Below, piece after piece: positions 43,589 through 53,800 of a DNA stretch of 64,000 nucleotides. Position 1 is the first letter of the stretch. Each line of letters begins with the position of its first letter. A program made the position numbers and the translations under genes. The notes below the pieces were generated by a model, which was not told the origin of the DNA, did not search any database, and saw nothing but the letters and a program-made list of their open reading frames with translations. The stretch is from an uncultured Mailhella sp. (GTDB lineage Bacteria > Desulfobacterota > Desulfovibrionia > Desulfovibrionales > Desulfovibrionaceae). Location: assembly GCF_944324995.1 (NCBI RefSeq), contig NZ_CALUYL010000002.1:1-64000 (forward strand), read 5' to 3'.

Positions 43589-45241
43589 ATGGCCCTTGAT
43601 CCTCAGGCGGGCAAACTGCCCCGCCCCGACCAGCTCACCGACATTCCCGCTCTCATTTCCTCCTACTACACCTATGAACCTTCCGCCGACATTCCCGAAC
43701 AGGCCGTAAGCTTCGGCACGTCCGGACATCGCGGCTCCTCCCTGCGCACCAGCTTCAACGAAGCCCACATTCTTGCGGTCACGCAGGCCGTGTGCGACGT
43801 GCGCAAGGCCGAAGGCGTCACCGGTCCGCTCTTCCTCGGCAAAGATCCTCACGCCCTTTCCGAACCCGCCTGGCGCACCGCTCTGGAAGTGCTCGCCGCC
43901 AACGGCGTGGTCACCATGGTCCAGACCGGCCACGGCTACACCCCCACTCCCGCCATCTCCCACGCCATCCTCAGCTGGAACCGGCAGTCCACCGCCACGG
44001 CGGACGGCATCGTCATCACGCCTTCCCACAATCCGCCTCAGGACGGCGGCTTCAAGTACAATCCCCCGCACGGCGGCCCGGCCGACACCACCCTCACCGC
44101 CCGCATTCAGGACCGCGCCAATCAGCTCCTTGAAGACGGCAACAAGGACGTCAGGCGCATCAGCCTCTACAAGGCGCTGCGTTCCGGCCTCGTGCAGGAT
44201 CACGACTACGTTTCCTGCTATGTGAACGATCTTTGCAACGTCATCGACTTTCCCGCCATCGCCGCCTCCGGCCTCAAGCTGGGCGTGAACCCCCTGGGCG
44301 GCGCAAGCCTCGCCTACTGGGCCCCCATCGCCGAAAAGTACGGACTGAACATCGAAAACACCAACAATCAGTACGATCCCACCTTCCGCTTCATGCCCCT
44401 CGACCACGACGGCAAAATCCGCATGGACTGCTCTTCCCCCTACGCCATGGCCGAACTTTTGAAGCTCAAGGATCGTTTCGACATCGCCTTTGCCTGCGAT
44501 CCCGACTCCGACCGACACGGCATCGTCACGCCCGAAGGCCTCATGAATCCCAACCACTACCTCTCCGTGGTGGTGGACTTCCTCATCCGCGACAGCAAGG
44601 ACGGCTTCCGCAAAAACTGGCGTCCCGACGCCATGATAGGCAAGACCGTGGTCACGAGCTCCATGCTCAACCGCGTGGCCGAAGCCCACGGCCGCAAGGT
44701 CATGGAAGTGCCCGTGGGCTTCAAGTGGTTCGTGCCCGGCCTGCATTCCGGCACCTGCTGCCTCGGCTGCGAAGAGAGCGCCGGAGCCTCCTTCCTGCGC
44801 GCCGACCGCCTGCCCTGGAGCACCGACAAGGACGGCCTCATTCTCTGCCTGCTGGCCGCGGAAATCACCGCCAAGACCGGAAAGAATCCCTCCGTGCTCT
44901 ATCATGAACTCGAAGAAAAGTTCGGCGCGCCCGTGTATCGCCGCATCGACTCGCCCATGACGCCGGAAATGAAGGCCGCCTTCAAGACCATCTCTCCCGA
45001 CGACGTGACCATGACCACCCTGGCCGGCTCGCCGGTCAAGGCCGTGCTCACCAAGGCTCCGGGCAACAACGCGCCCTTCGGCGGCCTGAAGGTGGTCACC
45101 GACGACGGCTGGTTCGCCGTGCGTCCTTCCGGCACCGAACCCATCTACAAGCTGTACATGGAAGACTTCAAGGGCGAAGAACACTTCCAGAAGATGCAGG
45201 AAGAAGCGCAGAACTTCCTGAACGGTCTGGCCAGGGCCTGA
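43589..45241 (+). CDS. pgm: Phosphoglucomutase (alpha-D-glucose phosphate-specific)
   Basis: Interconverts glucose-1-phosphate and glucose-6-phosphate. The 550-residue protein has the phosphoserine loop TPSHNPPQDGGFKYNPPHGG, start SFGTSGHRGS, metal loop DPDSDRHGIV, sugar loop GCEESAGASF and phosphate loop VRPSGTEPIYKLY. The start was set at 43589 for the CCGGAGA site; the frame runs further upstream without support. Own terminator follows. Confidence 0.96.
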   Translation: MALDPQAGKLPRPDQLTDIPALISSYYTYEPSADIPEQAVSFGTSGHRGSSLRTSFNEAHILAVTQAVCDVRKAEGVTGPLFLGKDPHALSEPAWRTALEVLAANGVVTMVQTGHGYTPTPAISHAILSWNRQSTATADGIVITPSHNPPQDGGFKYNPPHGGPADTTLTARIQDRANQLLEDGNKDVRRISLYKALRSGLVQDHDYVSCYVNDLCNVIDFPAIAASGLKLGVNPLGGASLAYWAPIAEKYGLNIENTNNQYDPTFRFMPLDHDGKIRMDCSSPYAMAELLKLKDRFDIAFACDPDSDRHGIVTPEGLMNPNHYLSVVVDFLIRDSKDGFRKNWRPDAMIGKTVVTSSMLNRVAEAHGRKVMEVPVGFKWFVPGLHSGTCCLGCEESAGASFLRADRLPWSTDKDGLILCLLAAEITAKTGKNPSVLYHELEEKFGAPVYRRIDSPMTPEMKAAFKTISPDDVTMTTLAGSPVKAVLTKAPGNNAPFGGLKVVTDDGWFAVRPSGTEPIYKLYMEDFKGEEHFQKMQEEAQNFLNGLARA

Positions 45242-45263
45242 TCGATTTTCCTCCCATAGCAAG

Positions 45264-45292
45264 AAAGACGCGGCTCCGGTCGCGTCTTTTTT
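45264..45292 (+). terminator. Terminator after pgm
   Basis: AAAGACGCG (45264-45272) and CGCGTCTTT (45281-45289), 8-nt loop, then a T run. Confidence 0.85.
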
Positions 45293-46046
45293 CATGCCCG
45301 AACGCCGGGGCTAAGCAGCGACCGACGGAGGCTTCAGCGTCCGCCTGCGGTCATCGCCGGAGCGCCGGGGCGAAACTTTAAGCTTCCCCTCTGCAATTCT
45401 CGTTTCGCCGGCATGCAGCATTCAGGCAAAACGCTTCTAAAGAGCGCCGCGCCGGAGCGTCGCCGGACAGAACAACGCCTCGCCCCCCGCCTCGCGTCGC
45501 AGCGCGAGACAGCTTCGCCGACAAAGCGCCGCAAAAAATTTTGCCGTCCGAAAAAAGTCGTCTCAACCCCCTTTTCCCGGGGCTCGACGCCGCATGCAAG
45601 GCGCACGCCAGAAACGCGTTTTTCCGGAGAAGCATTCGTCATGTCATCATATCTTTTATGAACATGTCATATCACACAGCATCCGCATGCCGGGCTCTCT
45701 ATTATTGACACATACAGTGACGTTGCATCCGCCATGCGGAGAAAAAGTCTCTGCATCCCTTGTCATTCTTTGTCCGGACCGCTCTTCAACGGAAAATTTT
45801 CAGAACGTAAAGACAAAAAAATACCATCGCATCACAACTAATTTATTTTTTCACAACCTTATTTTTCCTTGTGCGCCAATATTTTTCCATGATATTGTAA
45901 GTTGCCTGTACCCCCTTTGTTCCCACGGGGTACGGCGCGCCGAACCGGCGCGGACATGCCTGAACAATTCGGGCCCCGCGCCGCTCCAGAACCGTTTCGG
46001 CCCACACGCGTCGTCCTTCCGGGAGCCGCAAGTCAGGAGAAAAGAA
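45293..46046. promoter_or_regulatory. Long upstream region of the cstA unit
   Basis: No gene is supported. After a GC-rich part, 45630-45900 is AT-rich. CATGTCAT occurs twice, at 45640-45647 and 45663-45670 (23-nt period), as a direct repeat. A likely promoter is TTGTGC (45869-45874), 18-nt spacer, TATTGT (45893-45898). Confidence 0.45.
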
Positions 46047-46556
46047 ATGCCCGTCAGCAGAACACGCATGCTCGCCAAACTGAGCGACGCCTACTCCGTC
46101 TATTTCGACGAAGAGCCCGTTGACTCAGGCGCGCCGCTGCTTGCCGCCTGCTACGCCTTTCACTCCACCGACGAGTGCTTCGTGCTGTCCCGCAAGGTCA
46201 GGCTCTGGCGCGCAGAAATCAACGAATTCGTGTATGTGTTCTCCGTTCCCGAACTGAGTGCGGATCTTTACGAGTCATGCCGGGGGAAGGCTCTTGAGCT
46301 TGGCATGGCAAAAATACGTCCGCACATCGAACATCGATCGTCCTTCATCACGGCCCTGTTCATCTGCGACAGCGTCACGGAACAGGCGGCCGGAGCCGTA
46401 CGCGGCACCCGCCATCACAAGGACTTTCTGTTCTCCCTGCACGGCTGGATGGATTTTCGCGCCGCAGCGCTGAATCTTTCCACGGGCGAGGTCGCCGTCA
46501 ACCGGGCAGGAAGGGAACTCGCGCAGTTCCTACGCGGAAATCTGGGAAAGTGCTAA
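46047..46556 (+). CDS. Protein of unknown function upstream of cstA
   Basis: 169 residues, soluble, mixed alpha/beta. No family recognised. Notable pieces are AYSVYFDEEPVDSGAPLLAACYAF, SRKVRLWRAEINEFVYVF and LNLSTGEVAVNRAGRELAQFL. Start with CAGGAGA 8 nt upstream. It lies only 21 nt before the transporter and is probably co-transcribed and functionally linked to it. The frame extends upstream but has no support there. Confidence 0.75.
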   Translation: MPVSRTRMLAKLSDAYSVYFDEEPVDSGAPLLAACYAFHSTDECFVLSRKVRLWRAEINEFVYVFSVPELSADLYESCRGKALELGMAKIRPHIEHRSSFITALFICDSVTEQAAGAVRGTRHHKDFLFSLHGWMDFRAAALNLSTGEVAVNRAGRELAQFLRGNLGKC

Positions 46557-46577
46557 CTCAATTGAGGAGGATTTAAA

Positions 46578-48275
46578 TTGAGTTCCGTTGTCATTCTCAT
46601 CGGCGGATTCGCCTGCCTCATCGCAGGCTACGTCTTCTACGGCTCATGGCTGTCCAAACAGTGGGGCGTGGATGAAAACAGACCTACTCCCGCCATCACC
46701 ATGCAGGACGGCGTGGACTACGTTCCCGCCAAGACTCCCGTGCTCTTCGGTCATCATTTTTCGTCCATCGCCGGCGCGGGCCCCATCAACGGCCCCATTC
46801 AGGCCGCCTTCTTCGGATGGCTCCCCTGCCTGCTGTGGATCATCATAGGCGGCATCTTCTTCGGCGCCGTGCATGACTACGGCGCGCTCTTCGCCTCCAT
46901 CCGCCACAAGGGCGAATCCATAGGCGAAGTCATTTCGCAGAACATCGGCGTGCGCGCCAAGCGTCTGTTCATCGTGTTCGCCTACCTTGCGCTGCTGCTC
47001 GTCATCGCCGCCTTCGCCTCCATCGTGGCCAGCACCTTCAACGGCTTCGCTCCCGACGGCTCCCACATCGAGGCCAACGGCTCCACCGCCACCATCTCCC
47101 TGCTGTTCATTCTCATGGCCGTGGTGTTCGGCTTCTGCGTGTATCGCAAGAACATGTCGCTCGGCTTCTGCACCGTGGTCGGCATCATCGTGCTCATCGC
47201 CTGCATCGTCATCGGACTCAAGTGCCCCATCTACCTTCCCGGCGACACCTGGATGTACATCATCGGCGTGTACATTCTCGTGGCCTCCGTCACCCCCGTG
47301 TGGATTCTGCTTCAGCCCCGCGACTACCTGAGCTCGTTTCTGCTCTACGCCATGATGATCGCGGCCGTGATCGGCGTGTTCGCCGCCAATCCGACCCTCG
47401 ATCTGCCCGCCTTCGTCGGCTTTGAAGTGAACGGTCAGTACCTCTTCCCCGTGCTCTTCGTCACCATCGCCTGCGGCGCCATTTCCGGCTTCCACTCCCT
47501 GATCTCCTCGGGCACGACCTCCAAGCAGCTCAACAGCGAAAAGAACGCCAAGATCATCGGCTACGGCGCCATGCTCGTGGAATGCGCCCTCGCCATCGTG
47601 TCCCTCATCACCATCGGCTACATCTACTCCAAGGCCGGCGCGGACGCCTTCAAGATGCCGCCTACCGCCGTGTTCGCCCGCGGCATTTCCGAAATGCTCG
47701 CCGTGGTCGGCTTCTCCAGCCCCGAAGCGCAGAAGACCGCCTACGGTCTGCTCATCCTTTCGGTGTCCGCCTTCTGCCTGACCTCCCTCGACACCGGCAC
47801 CAGACTCGCCCGCTACATGTTCACCGAATTCTGGCTGAACCCCGGCGAAACGCCTGAAACCGTCACCGGCATCCGCAAGCTTCTGTGCAACAAGTACCTC
47901 TCCACCGGGTTCACCGTCATCGTGGGCATCGCCTTCGGCATGGGCGGATGGTCCAAGGTGTGGCCGCTCTTCGGCGCGTCCAACCAGCTGCTCGCCGGTC
48001 TGGCCCTGCTGGCCGTGGCCGCGTGGCTCAAGAACGCCGCCCGCAATCACAAGATGTTCATCTTCCCCATGGTGTTCATGATTCTTGTGACCCTGACCTC
48101 CCTCGCCCTTACCTTCAAGGATAAGATCCTCGTCATCGCGTCCGGCCAGGGCGACCTCTTCGCCGCCTACCTGCAGGCCGGTCTTGCGGCCATTCTGTTC
48201 ATTCTTGCCATCTTCCTCGTGCGCGAGGCTCTGCCCGTGCTCACCGGCAAGAAGCACGCCGCCGCGTCCAAGTAG
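46578..48275 (+). CDS. CstA-family carbon starvation/pyruvate transporter
   Basis: 565-residue inner-membrane protein with about 15 hydrophobic segments, close in motif content to CstA and BtsT: FGHHFSSIAGAGPINGPI, GAVHDYGALFASIRHKG, GFHSLISSGTTSKQL, LDTGTRLARYM and FGASNQLLAGLAL. These proteins take up peptides or pyruvate by proton coupling. It begins with a TTG codon after a strong GAGGAGG ribosome site at 46564-46570, which decides the start. Terminator follows. Confidence 0.93.
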   Translation: MSSVVILIGGFACLIAGYVFYGSWLSKQWGVDENRPTPAITMQDGVDYVPAKTPVLFGHHFSSIAGAGPINGPIQAAFFGWLPCLLWIIIGGIFFGAVHDYGALFASIRHKGESIGEVISQNIGVRAKRLFIVFAYLALLLVIAAFASIVASTFNGFAPDGSHIEANGSTATISLLFILMAVVFGFCVYRKNMSLGFCTVVGIIVLIACIVIGLKCPIYLPGDTWMYIIGVYILVASVTPVWILLQPRDYLSSFLLYAMMIAAVIGVFAANPTLDLPAFVGFEVNGQYLFPVLFVTIACGAISGFHSLISSGTTSKQLNSEKNAKIIGYGAMLVECALAIVSLITIGYIYSKAGADAFKMPPTAVFARGISEMLAVVGFSSPEAQKTAYGLLILSVSAFCLTSLDTGTRLARYMFTEFWLNPGETPETVTGIRKLLCNKYLSTGFTVIVGIAFGMGGWSKVWPLFGASNQLLAGLALLAVAAWLKNAARNHKMFIFPMVFMILVTLTSLALTFKDKILVIASGQGDLFAAYLQAGLAAILFILAIFLVREALPVLTGKKHAAASK

Positions 48276-48298
48276 CCCCGGCCTTTCTGCCGCATAAA

Positions 48299-48326
48299 AA
48301 GGCGCGCCCTTCGGGGTGCGCCTTTT
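48299..48326 (+). terminator. Terminator after cstA
   Basis: AAGGCGCGCCC (48299-48309), TTCG tetraloop, GGGTGCGCCTT (48314-48324), then T residues. Strong. Confidence 0.85.
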
Positions 48327-48357
48327 CTTTTTCTCCGCTTCCCGCTACATTTCCCGC

Positions 48358-50847
48358 ATGAACATGCCTGTCGAATCCTCCTTTCCCGCCCTTCTTGACG
48401 CCCTCCGCACCCACAACCGCGCCCTGCTCGTCGCGCCTCCCGGCTCGGGCAAGACCACGCGCGTACCCCTCATGCTCATGGAGCACATGCAGGGCTCCAT
48501 TCTCATGCTGGAGCCCCGTCGGCTGGCCGCGCGTTCCGCCGCCCGCTACATGGCCGCCTCTCTCGGGGAATCTGCGGGGCGGCGCGTCGGCTACCGCGTC
48601 CGCCTGGAAAGCCGCGTGAGCCGCGAAACGCGCGTGGAAATCATCACCGAAGGCATACTGACCCGCCGTCTCGTGTCCGATCCCGAGCTCTCCGGCGTCT
48701 CCTGCGTCATTTTCGACGAATTTCATGAACGCTCCCTGCAGGCGGACACGGCCCTCGCCCTCTGCCTCGAAGCGCAGGAAGCGCTGCGCCCCGATCTCAA
48801 GATTCTCGTCATGTCGGCCACGCTGGACGCGGAAGAGCTCTCGTCGCTGCTTGCCCCCTGCCCCGTGATCCGCGCCGAAGGCAGAATGTGGCCCGTGGAC
48901 ATCCGCTATTCCCCCTGCCCTGCGGGCTCCGGCTCCTTCGGCACGTTTTCCGGCCGCGAGGCGCTGCTTGCCCACACGGCCTCCTCGGTGAAACGGATGC
49001 TCGCCGAAGAGCAAGGCTCCATGCTCGTGTTTCTGCCCGGTCAGGGAGAGATTCGCCGCGTGGCGGACATGCTCGCCAATCTGCCCGACAACGTTTCCCT
49101 GCATCCGCTCTACGGCGATCTTTCCGCCGCCGAACAGGACGCCGCCATAGCGCCCGCCGCGCCCGGCAAGCGCAAGGTGGTGCTTGCCACCTCCATTGCG
49201 GAAACCAGCCTCACCATCGAAGGCGTGCGCGTGGTGGTGGACTGCGGTCTCTCCCGCACGGCGCGCTTTTCTCCGGCCACGGGCATGAGCGCTCTCGTCA
49301 CCGTTCGCGTGACGCAGGACGCCGCCGATCAGCGCGCAGGCCGCGCAGGCCGTGTGGAACCCGGCATCTGCGTGCGCCTCTGGCATGAAGGCGACGTGCT
49401 TCTGCCCTCGCGCCGCCCGGAAATTCTGGACGCCGATCTTGCGCCCTTTCTGCTCGACGTGCTGGCCTGGGGTTCGCTGCCGCAGGAACTTCCGCTTCTC
49501 ACCCCCGCGCCGGAAGCCTCGCTTGCGCAGGCCAGGCAGACGCTGGAACTTCTGGGAGCCGTCCGGGAAAGCAACGGACGATCTGCGCTCACTTCGCACG
49601 GCGAGGCGCTCGCGCGCATGCCCATGCATCCGCGCCTTGCGCACATGGCCCTGCTTGCGGGAGAGCATCTGCCGCTTGCCGCCGCCCTTGCCGCGCTTGT
49701 GGAAGAGCGCTCCTCCGGTTCCGGCTGCGACGTGCGCCCCCGCCTTGCCGAACTTCGCCGCTCCACCCGCCTGCGCCGCGCCGCCGAGCAGATTTATTCG
49801 CTCTCCGGCGGAAAGGGCGCGTTTCCCATAAACGACGTGTTCCGCGACGAAGAGAGCGCGGGAGCCATGCTTTCTCTGGCCTGGCCGGAGCGCATGGCCC
49901 AGCGCCGGGAACGCGGCAAGTTCCGACTGGCCTCCGGCCGCGGCGCGGAGCTTCCCCCGGAAGACGCCCTTGCCGACGCGCCTTTTCTGGCCGTGGCCGC
50001 CATGGACGGCGGCGCGCAGGGCACGGGGCGCATTCATCTGGCGGCGCCTCTGGACAAGAGCACGCTGGAAGAGCTGCACGGCGACCTTCTCCGGGAAGAG
50101 GACGTCGTGCGCTGGGACGACCGAACCGAGACCGTGCTTGCGCGGCGCAGAACGCTGCTGGGCAGCCTTGTGCTGAGCGACGAGCCTTTGCGGGGCCGCG
50201 ATCTGCCCGCGGACAAGGTCCTTTCCGCCGTGACGCAGGCCGTGGCGGATCTCGGCCCGGCATGCCTTCCGTGGACGAAGGAACTGCGCGAATGGCAGGC
50301 ACGCGTGCTTCTCATGCGCCGCATGGACGGCGAAGCATGGCCCGACGTGAGCGACGAGGCGCTCATGGCCGGGCTCAAGTCGTCGCCGCTCGACAACTGG
50401 CTGAGTCCGTGGCTTTCCGGCGTCACGAGGCGCGCGCAGTTTTCCTCCATTGATCTGACCGGAGCCCTGCATGCGCTGCTGCCCTTTGCCGAGGCGAGGC
50501 GTCTCGACCGCGAAGCGCCGGAACACCTTCGCGTGCCGTCCGGCTCTCTGGTGCGCATCGACTATCTTCCCGAAGGCGGCCCCGTGCTGGCCGTAAAGCT
50601 GCAGGAAATGTTCGGGCAGCAGGACACGCCCGCCGTGTGCGGCGGCCGATGCCCCCTCACCGTGCATCTGCTTTCTCCCGCGGGACGCCCGCTTCAGGTC
50701 ACGCGCGATCTGTCCGGATTCTGGCGCGGAGCCTACGCCGCCGTGCGCGCGGAAATGCGGGGCCGCTACCCGAAGCATCCCTGGCCGGAAGATCCGCTTG
50801 CCGCGATTCCCACCAAAAAGACCAAGAAGGCTCTGGAGAGAGGTTAG
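48358..50847 (+). CDS. hrpB: ATP-dependent RNA helicase HrpB
   Basis: DEAH-like superfamily 2 helicase of about 829 residues. Motifs: Walker A PGSGKTTRVPL, Walker B in the form DEFHE, SATLDAE, LATSIAETSLTIEGV and QRAGRAGR, then the HrpB-specific C-terminal domain. In some bacteria HrpB acts in RNA processing or type II secretion. Start is uncertain: ATG at 48358 or 48364, neither with a clear ribosome site, and the earlier ATG (48316) lies on the terminator. Stop is 4 nt before the next helicase gene. Confidence 0.9.
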   Translation: MNMPVESSFPALLDALRTHNRALLVAPPGSGKTTRVPLMLMEHMQGSILMLEPRRLAARSAARYMAASLGESAGRRVGYRVRLESRVSRETRVEIITEGILTRRLVSDPELSGVSCVIFDEFHERSLQADTALALCLEAQEALRPDLKILVMSATLDAEELSSLLAPCPVIRAEGRMWPVDIRYSPCPAGSGSFGTFSGREALLAHTASSVKRMLAEEQGSMLVFLPGQGEIRRVADMLANLPDNVSLHPLYGDLSAAEQDAAIAPAAPGKRKVVLATSIAETSLTIEGVRVVVDCGLSRTARFSPATGMSALVTVRVTQDAADQRAGRAGRVEPGICVRLWHEGDVLLPSRRPEILDADLAPFLLDVLAWGSLPQELPLLTPAPEASLAQARQTLELLGAVRESNGRSALTSHGEALARMPMHPRLAHMALLAGEHLPLAAALAALVEERSSGSGCDVRPRLAELRRSTRLRRAAEQIYSLSGGKGAFPINDVFRDEESAGAMLSLAWPERMAQRRERGKFRLASGRGAELPPEDALADAPFLAVAAMDGGAQGTGRIHLAAPLDKSTLEELHGDLLREEDVVRWDDRTETVLARRRTLLGSLVLSDEPLRGRDLPADKVLSAVTQAVADLGPACLPWTKELREWQARVLLMRRMDGEAWPDVSDEALMAGLKSSPLDNWLSPWLSGVTRRAQFSSIDLTGALHALLPFAEARRLDREAPEHLRVPSGSLVRIDYLPEGGPVLAVKLQEMFGQQDTPAVCGGRCPLTVHLLSPAGRPLQVTRDLSGFWRGAYAAVRAEMRGRYPKHPWPEDPLAAIPTKKTKKALERG

Positions 50848-50850
50848 CGC

Positions 50851-53800
50851 ATGGAATTTCGCACGGGAGACATCGTCATCAATCCGTCCATGCCGCAGTG
50901 GGGCCCGGGAGAAGTGCTGGCCGTCATCGAAGGCAAGGTCATGGTGCAGTTCAAAAGGCACGGCGTGCGCAAGATGGCGGCGTCGTTTCTGGCGCTGGCC
51001 GACACCGGCGAATGCCCGGAACCCACGGCTGCGCCCAAAGCTCCGGCATCTCCTGCGGCTGCAACAAAAGTTCCGGAGACAGCGCCCGCGGCAAAAACGC
51101 GCCCCGCTGCCCGCAGCGCCGCCGCACCGAAGACGTCGCAGGCAAGGCGCGGCGCATCAGCTCAGCGCGGTGCAGAAAGCGCCCCGGCCGCCTCGAAGGA
51201 CTCGGATCTCGTGTCCCAGGCGCTTGCCATGCTGAACAAAGACAGCGCCCCGAAAGACGCCTCTCTTGAAAAGGCGGAACGCGCGGCCGAACTTGCCGCG
51301 GACGCCAAAAGGAAGGCCGAAGAGGACGCGCTGCGCCGAAGGAACGAAGCGATTCTGCGTTTCTGGCGCGACACGGAAGTGTTCATCATTCCCGAAGTGC
51401 CGCGTTCCTCGCGTCCGCCCGTGACCGGCGCAAGGCGCTGGGAAACGGTGTCTGCGGCGCTTTCCTCGCCGAACGCCTCAGGCAGGGGCCAGGCCCCCGC
51501 CGCTCCCGGAACGGACGACGGCGCGCTCCCGTGGTTTCATCCGCTGCCGTCGGGCTTTGTCGCGGCATGGCACATCGTCTATCTCGGCGTGCTCGCCCGC
51601 CAGCACATTTCCGACATCATTCTGGAAAAGACGGGAAACCGTCCCGAACGCCCGGAAGAGCCCGGCCTCGGCGAAGGATGCCTGGCCGCCGTGGTGCTGG
51701 ACATGACGGGAGAGCCCGTGCCGGAAAGCTACGTGCCGGCCTCGTTCGTGCCCGGCCTTGCGCGCTGTCTGGCGGACAAGAGTCTCGATCAGCTTCCCGC
51801 CGACATGCTGAGCATGCAGTCCGATTTCGACCGGCGTCAAAGCTCGCGCGCCGAGCCCTTCCGCTGGCCGTGGATTCAGGAGGAAATCGAGCGTCTTTTC
51901 CGCATGACGGACATGGAAGGCGAAGAGGCGCGCATCGTGGTGCGCTCCGTGTATTTCCGGCCGGATCCCAAGGGGCGGCGCATCGACGACGTGCAGAACG
52001 ATCTGCTCAACTCCTTTTATCTTTCCGATCTCGATCATCTGCTGGCGCTCGCGAGGCGCGGATTCACGGGCGTGTTCGCCCGCTATCTGGAAGGCGAAAA
52101 GAACGCCCGCAAGCGCTGCGACGTGCTGGCTCCCGGCGAGGAAAGCCGTCTTGCGCGCGAAAAGGCGCTCTCTCTCGAACGCCTGCCCGACGGACGCTGG
52201 CCGTTTCCGCCTTCCCAGCATCTGCTTCCCGCGCAGCTCGGGGCGGTCACGGAAATTCTGCACGGCAATCTGACGGCGGTGAACGGGCCTCCGGGCACGG
52301 GCAAGACCAGACTGCTCTGCGACGTGGCCGCCGAGCTCGTGGTCCGACGCGCCCGCAGACTTGCCGCGCTCAAGAACCCCTTCGAGGCCTTTGCCGCATC
52401 TTCGGGAGATTTTTATCCGCTGCGGCGCGACATCATGCGCGGCACCTGCATGGTGGTTACGAGCAGCAACAACGCCGCCGTGGAAAACATCACGCGCTTT
52501 CTGCCCTCGGAAGACGCCGTGTGCCGTCGCGCCTTTCCCGACGCGGACTATTTTCCCGAAGTGGCCAGCGCGGTGAACGCCGCCTTCACGCCCGCCGACA
52601 GCGAAGAGCCGCCGCGCCCCGCCTGGGGCCTGCTTTCCGCGGTGCTCGGTTCCGCCTGGAACTGCGAGCAGTTCGCCCGCGCGTTTTTCTGGGGTTTCCG
52701 CGATCAGGAACGTCAGATTTCCCTGCCCGGCATGAAGCAGGTGCTGGACGCCTTCCGCTCCTACGACGCGAGGCAGGACGCCCTGCGCCGCTGGCGTCAG
52801 GCCAGGGAAGATTTTCTGGCCACGGCCGCCGAGCTCAAAAGGCGCAGGCAAGAGCTGGCGCAGCAGGTCAAACAGGCGTCGGGCCCGGAAGACAAGCCCA
52901 GGTCCGAGGAACATTCGCTTCTCGGGCAGTTCATGGCGCTCATGGAAAAAAGCCGCGTGCTCCGGGCCGAGGCCGGAGAAGACAACAGGGCCGCGCTGGA
53001 ACTGGCCGACCGGCTGGAGGCGCTGGAAGAACTGGCCCGCAGGGCGCAGGACGAAATGAGCAGGGATCGAAGCGGCGGCGAAGCGCTGCGCGCGCCCTGC
53101 CGTGAATTCTGGCGTCAGCCCGACTGGCAGCTCAAAAGCGTATGGAACGACGAAGAGCTCGAACGCCTGCGTTCTCTGCTCTTTCTTCAGGCTCTGCGCC
53201 TGCATGAATGGACCATCAAATCCTGCGCGCGGGAATGTTCCGCCAACATCGGCATCATCACGCGCTATCTGCGGGGCGCGTCCGTGGAGGAAGCGGAAAG
53301 CGCGGACATCTGGAACGCGCTGTTCTTCATGGTGCCCGTGGTGTCGTCCACGCTGGCGTCGTTCGGACGCGTGTTCTCCGGCATGGGGCAGGGCTCGCTC
53401 GACTGGGTGCTGCTCGACGAAGCCGGTCAGGCCACGCCGCAGAGCGCGGCAGGCGCGCTCTGGCGAGCGTCCCGGGCCGCCGTCATCGGCGATCCGCAGC
53501 AGATAGAACCCGTGGTTCCGCAGCCGGAAGGCCTGCTCAACACGCTGCGCGCCAGGCAGGAGAGAGGCGGACTGCATCTTGAACACTGGTCGCCGGAAAG
53601 TCAGTCCGCCCAGACGCTGGCCGACCGCAGTTCCGTGCTCGGCGCATGGATGGAAACCGCGGGCCGCCGCGTGTGGACGGGCTTTCCTCTGCGCGCCCAT
53701 TACCGCTGCGCGGAGCCCATGTTCGGCGTTTCCAACCGCATCGCCTACGACGGGCAGATGGTGCAGGCGCAGACCTCGTTTCCCACAATCCGGTCGCTGC

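Noticed and set aside
48241..50961. Long antisense frame opposite hrpB, and a similar one at 51478-54228 opposite the SF1 helicase
   Set aside because: No domain, no ribosome site; explained by GC-rich codon use of the real genes.
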